Assembly: GCA_905221605.1 (NCBI GenBank)
Contig: CAJNDS010000241.1
Location: 64,001-128,000 of the forward strand
DNA: 64,000 nucleotides
Source: Symbiodinium natans
Lineage: Eukaryota > Sar > Dinophyceae > Suessiales > Symbiodiniaceae
Direction of reading: 5' to 3'
Position numbers and translations under genes: made by a program. Each line of letters begins with the position of its first letter. The first letter of the stretch is position 1. Shown one piece after another: positions 60,516 through 64,000 of the stretch. The notes beneath the pieces were generated by a model that saw only the letters and a program-made list of their open reading frames with translations, made no database searches and had not been told where the DNA came from.

Positions 60516-61367
60516 TCCATCATGCTGTGAGTCCTGCTTACAGGGTCGGATCGTCTGTGCATGATTATAGACTATATAGCGTTTGAGGTTTGTCTGCTGA
60601 AGGTCACCAGCCCCCTCGCTTCGCACTGCCCGGGAGTAGGGACATGCACTTGTTGGGATCTGGTGCTCCGATTTCGTGCGCTAGCTACGTCTTCCTCGTA
60701 GGTGGGTTGGCGTAGCAGACAGATGGCTTCTTGTCACGTCTTCCTCATAAGTCGGTTGGCGTGCCTTCTTGAGTACGTGCCGACACGCGCGCATGCTTGA
60801 GCGCCTCATCACAGATGTGGGGTTCACTTGTGGAGGTGGTCCTACCTTGAAGCCCTCAATTCTCGGCCCCTGCACCTCTTCTTGCTTTCGCCTGCAACCT
60901 GCACTAGATTGAAATATGCCATCATGTCTAGCAAAGACCCTGGCATTGATTTCGCCTTTTCGGCTGTGATCACCTCTACACCCCGAATCGCGCGACTCTC
61001 GTGTCCAAGGCAAATCCAATCTGTTATCTTCGCGTCGCAAGAGAACAAGCGCAATCAACCTCAATAATCTATCTTAGGGCTCGCTCTGACTTTCTGTTGC
61101 CCAAGTTGTCACAAGTTGACGTTAGACTACGGTTAGCTCTTGCTCCAGAATTGCCAGTCAGCTTACAGTGGGGTGGCAAGAGCTAACAACAAGGGTTGTG
61201 ACTAGTGAGCTCGCGTGCAGCCTAAAGACAGCTGGTGCGCCTTAGATTAGATTTCACACTCTCATAGTGAATGTCCGACCTTGCCCTTAACAGCTGGCGA
61301 ACTGCTGCCAAAGAGGGATCATGGCGAACCTTAGCATCAAAAAAACTCTGAGACCAAGAGCCCGATC
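60516..61367. other. No supported gene
   Basis: Two copies of a CGTCTTCCTCRTARGTNGGTTGGCGT phrase (about 60687-60714 and 60737-60763) form a short direct repeat. A minus-strand frame at 60681-61064 runs across them and is not convincing. Confidence 0.35.
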
Positions 61368-62043
61368 ATGCCGGGAGAAAACAGGTATGTCACGACAGAT
61401 GTGGTGGATGCTGTTTGCAAGCTGGCGGAGCTGTGCATGCGAAAGGCCCCTTCAGAATTTTTTTGGTGCAGCTTTTCCCCAGAGTCGTTGCTAACAGGCA
61501 TCGCTGGAGCGCTACGCAGAGCGCAAGCAACCTCTCGTTTTTCTGCCGCAGGCTTAGCTTTCGATCTGCTCGTCTCACCCCGCTCCACCTGCCCCTCCTT
61601 GACTCGTTGAGGTATAACTGTACCATTGGACTTCCGCTTCACCACTCCCGCAAAATCTCTGAGGACTCTGCATGGCCTTGGAAACGGCAACTAGCAACCA
61701 AGCGAGTTGCTCCATGTTGAGTTCAAGTTCGTTCAACTGCAGTTGTGGGTTTGGTTCGCCGATCTCGCAGGAGTCTCGGGCTTTCATGAGTCAGGTGCTG
61801 CAGCCGTTGCTGCAAGAAGCTTGTCTTATCAGGTACGACTGGTTTTGGCGTTACAAGCAAGTGGTGATGGAACCGTTGTTTTCAATATGGGATTCAGTCA
61901 GAGAGCCAGTAGAGCCAGTTGCGGCTAATTTCTTAGAGGTATTTTGTATTCCTGGGCCCCGCAGATCTCCGAAGCCTCAGGCTCCGGAGAGGGTCCAAGG
62001 AGTGTGGAAGGCGCCAAGCGACCCATGTTTCCATGAATTGTGA
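61368..62043 (+). CDS. Unrecognised two- or three-exon gene
   Basis: ATG 61368 opens MPGENRYVTTDVVDAVCKLA, then PSEFFWCSFSPESLLTGIAG, credible to about 61580. A second coding stretch from about 61770 (SRAFMSQVLQPLLQEACLI) continues as DWFWRYKQVVMEPLFSIWD and EPVEPVAANFLEVFC, to TGA 62041-62043. Composition and the AG/GT contexts support exons. I do not recognise a family. The Pro-rich C-terminal end (RRSPKPQAPERVQG) suggests disorder. Confidence 0.45.
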
Positions 62044-63331
62044 ACGAAAGACTCATATGACTACAACTTCCTGAACTTGTACAAAAGGTTTGCCTTCACT
62101 CTGCATGGTTGGAGTCTCTTGCTCAGCAGTTCACGGACAATCCTTTGTCCACGCATGCTGCCGCGTCCATACCAGAGCCCGGCTTGCTGTGCTATCTTAA
62201 TTTGTCTTGCCCCTGCTACTTATAAGGCAGAATACACGAGACTGGGATGGTGCCAGTACCCTGGTCAAACATGCCGACATGCTTTGTGTGCAGATGTGCA
62301 AATCCAAGGCGCAAGGCGGTCACATCACAGGAGCATCCAGTGGATACAAGGCACGCTGCTTGACATGGCGGTCGGCGGTGATGCTACTACCCATGTGCCC
62401 TGTTGCATCCCCTGGCTCTGCAATTTTGATCGGCAATGCGAAGATCCGACGCCCGACGGCTTTGAAGGATGAACCGCAAACGGCACATGCACCGACTGCC
62501 ACATGCCTTCCACAAGCTTTGACATCAACTGCCAAGTTTCGCGGATGCTGCAGCAGCCTTCATGAACTTGCAGTACTCGTAGCTGGTATGTACAAGCCTG
62601 TGGGCTCACGCACGATCACAGGGCCTGCTAGGTGGCCACGCAGCTGCGTACAACGCACAGTAACATACAGATCAGCCCAAATGCACGCTGCCGCAGGCCT
62701 CGAGCACCACATTGAATGACTTCCTAGCCGTGAAGTGCAGTCCGAACTCCGAACACAGCCGACGCAAGCACAGCCTGCAACAGCACAATGCTCCGTGACT
62801 CAAGACGGCAACAATTCCTTGTTTTCTCTCGTGATTCCTCATGTTTCACCTCAGACAGGTGTTGCCTCCTACAAAGAATTTGTCCTTTGCCAACTGAGGG
62901 AGAAGTGTCGGCGCTGTACTCGATCACTAATCACAGTTATGCAATCCTTGCTGTCCTTGCTGGGTGGGCTGCTCGATGCCGGTCCTGTCGCATCTCTGAG
63001 AAGCTACCGGCTTTTGCAGTTGTTTCTTTCAGCGCTGGAGGGTGTAGTTACAATGTTTGCATGGATTGGCTCTAGATTAGCAGTTACACCTTGGTGGTGT
63101 CCAGCTCCTCTACAGTAGCAGCTAGCGGCTGGCTCTCCCCGAAAACAGGCATCTTTAGGTTGAGCTGTTGCGTATGCCCAAGCATGTCGAAAGTTGAAGT
63201 TGTTCGATGCCCAGCATGCACCACAAGATGTTCCATTGGCCCACAGACCCAGCTGTATTCAGCTTGCAGTTGGCGGGGTAAAGACCGGCGCGGCTCCAGC
63301 AACTCAATTCCATTTCGAACCTGAATTGCAG
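62044..63331. other. Unassigned
   Basis: A long open frame at 62207-62719 on + has patches of coding-like composition (VQMCKSKAQGGHITGAS) but no domain; rival frames are equally long. No gene is called. Confidence 0.35.
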
Positions 63332-63520
63332 GTGTCCATGGCTGAAGTGCTGACCTCAGTGGATGTGCATGCAGCTCATTGGTGCTGTCACAGGGAAGTG
63401 TGTGAACGACCTCGTTTTGAATTCGTTTGGTTTCGAAGGAGCTCGAGAACAGCTCGGTTCAAAACTGTTTGCTTCGGCGGTTTGGCGCATGCGGTTCTTA
63501 CACTGAGGCCGCCAGATTAG
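63332..63520 (+). CDS. Candidate last exon, unrecognised
   Basis: After AATTGCAG the frame reads VSMAEVLTSVDVHAAHW, then a basic stretch, and stops at TAG 63518-63520. No family. Confidence 0.35.
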   Translation: MSMAEVLTSVDVHAAHWCCHREVCERPRFEFVWFRRSSRTARFKTVCFGGLAHAVLTLRPPD

Positions 63521-63749
63521 GCACGAGGCAGAGAGGCTGCAAGTGACGAACTTCCTTATTTGAACTGCTGCAGGGTGATGGAAGAATCAGGGATCTGTTC
63601 ACTTTCGCTGGTAGTTGCAAGCGAGAGCAAAGGTAAGCGCCGTTCCAGGTACAGTTCAGGTGTGTCCCTTTGTATCCTGCGTCGCACGTACTTGTGGCTG
63701 GGGCATAGCTGTAGCAATGGCAATTTGAGGCAGTGGTGAGGAGTTAAGA

Positions 63750-63983
63750 ATGGACCGCTCTGCCCAGGATGCAAGCGTCATTGAAGAGAACATTCCCAAT
63801 ATGGGCCGCGACCTTTGTCACCTCAAGAAGTATGCCCGGTACAGGCTGTTGGCAAACTCAGTTCGAGAGTTTCAGAGGGAGTGTTGTCAGGCTTCGATGC
63901 CGCAGGATGAACTCAGAGTTGCAGAGGGTGCGATGCCACAAAATCGGTCGCGACATGTGGCATGCTTGGGTTGCTTGGGTTGA
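63750..63983 (+). CDS. Small ORF or exon at the window edge, unrecognised
   Basis: ATG 63750 opens an acidic then basic helical stretch (DRSAQDASVIEENIPNMG, LKKYARYRLLANSVREF) with credible coding composition to about 63900. The tail to TGA 63983 is less convincing. It may be a first exon of a gene continuing past the window. Confidence 0.4.
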   Translation: MDRSAQDASVIEENIPNMGRDLCHLKKYARYRLLANSVREFQRECCQASMPQDELRVAEGAMPQNRSRHVACLGCLG

Positions 63984-64000
63984 GCGCAGGAGCATCTATC

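Overview
The window looks like nuclear DNA of a photosynthetic dinoflagellate, most likely a member of the Symbiodiniaceae or a close relative. Genes are cut into many short exons. Introns end in AG, usually followed by G, and about half of those I could place begin with GC (one apparently with GA) instead of GT. Other signs are copia-type retroelement DNA, long microsatellites, TTTAGGG/TTAGG-like arrays inside the sequence, and gene families typical of these algae (helical-repeat/methyltransferase fusions, PDZ-like lipid-anchored proteins, thylakoid-lumen presequences). Most annotated genes are on the + strand. Because genes are split, many coordinates are gene spans with exon limits given in the text. 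Every homology call rests on motif recognition by eye, without a database search.

Layout: 1-2.1 kb, 5'-truncated copia polyprotein; 2.5-3.1 kb, microsatellites; 3.3-5.0 kb, RING/RanBP2-finger/ankyrin gene; 5.5-6.6 kb, 2-oxoglutarate/Fe(II) oxygenase; 6.9-11.2 kb, unassigned exons and a broken ORF. From 11.5 to 28.6 kb lies the main find: a nuclear, intron-rich gene for the plastid/cyanobacterial-type RNA polymerase beta'' subunit (rpoC2). It is recognisable from its N-terminal domain through the zinc-binding cysteines and trigger loop to the C-terminal motifs. A large, poorly conserved middle part probably matches the SI3 insertion, and one of its introns holds telomere-like arrays and a 1.1-kb polypyrimidine tract.

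Then: 30.6-34.3 kb, a helical-repeat protein ending in a COMT-type methyltransferase; 35.5-37 kb, unassigned exons; 38.1-38.2 kb, GGTT/GT repeats; 39-43.5 kb, HEAT-repeat gene(s); 44.5-45.1 kb, a predicted thylakoid-lumen protein; 45.6-46.1 kb, an unknown helical protein; 46.2 kb, a short TTTAGGG block; 46.8-47.8 kb, a multi-pass membrane protein; 49.3-51.1 kb, a NOP9-like Pumilio protein; 53.1-54.7 kb, a START-domain protein; 56.1-58.7 kb, a lipid-anchored PDZ-like gene with duplicated exons; 58.8-64 kb, small unassigned coding stretches.

There is no sign of an operon or shared pathway. The two plastid-linked genes (rpoC2 and the lumen protein) would act in the same organelle, and the others are ordinary nuclear housekeeping or regulatory genes.
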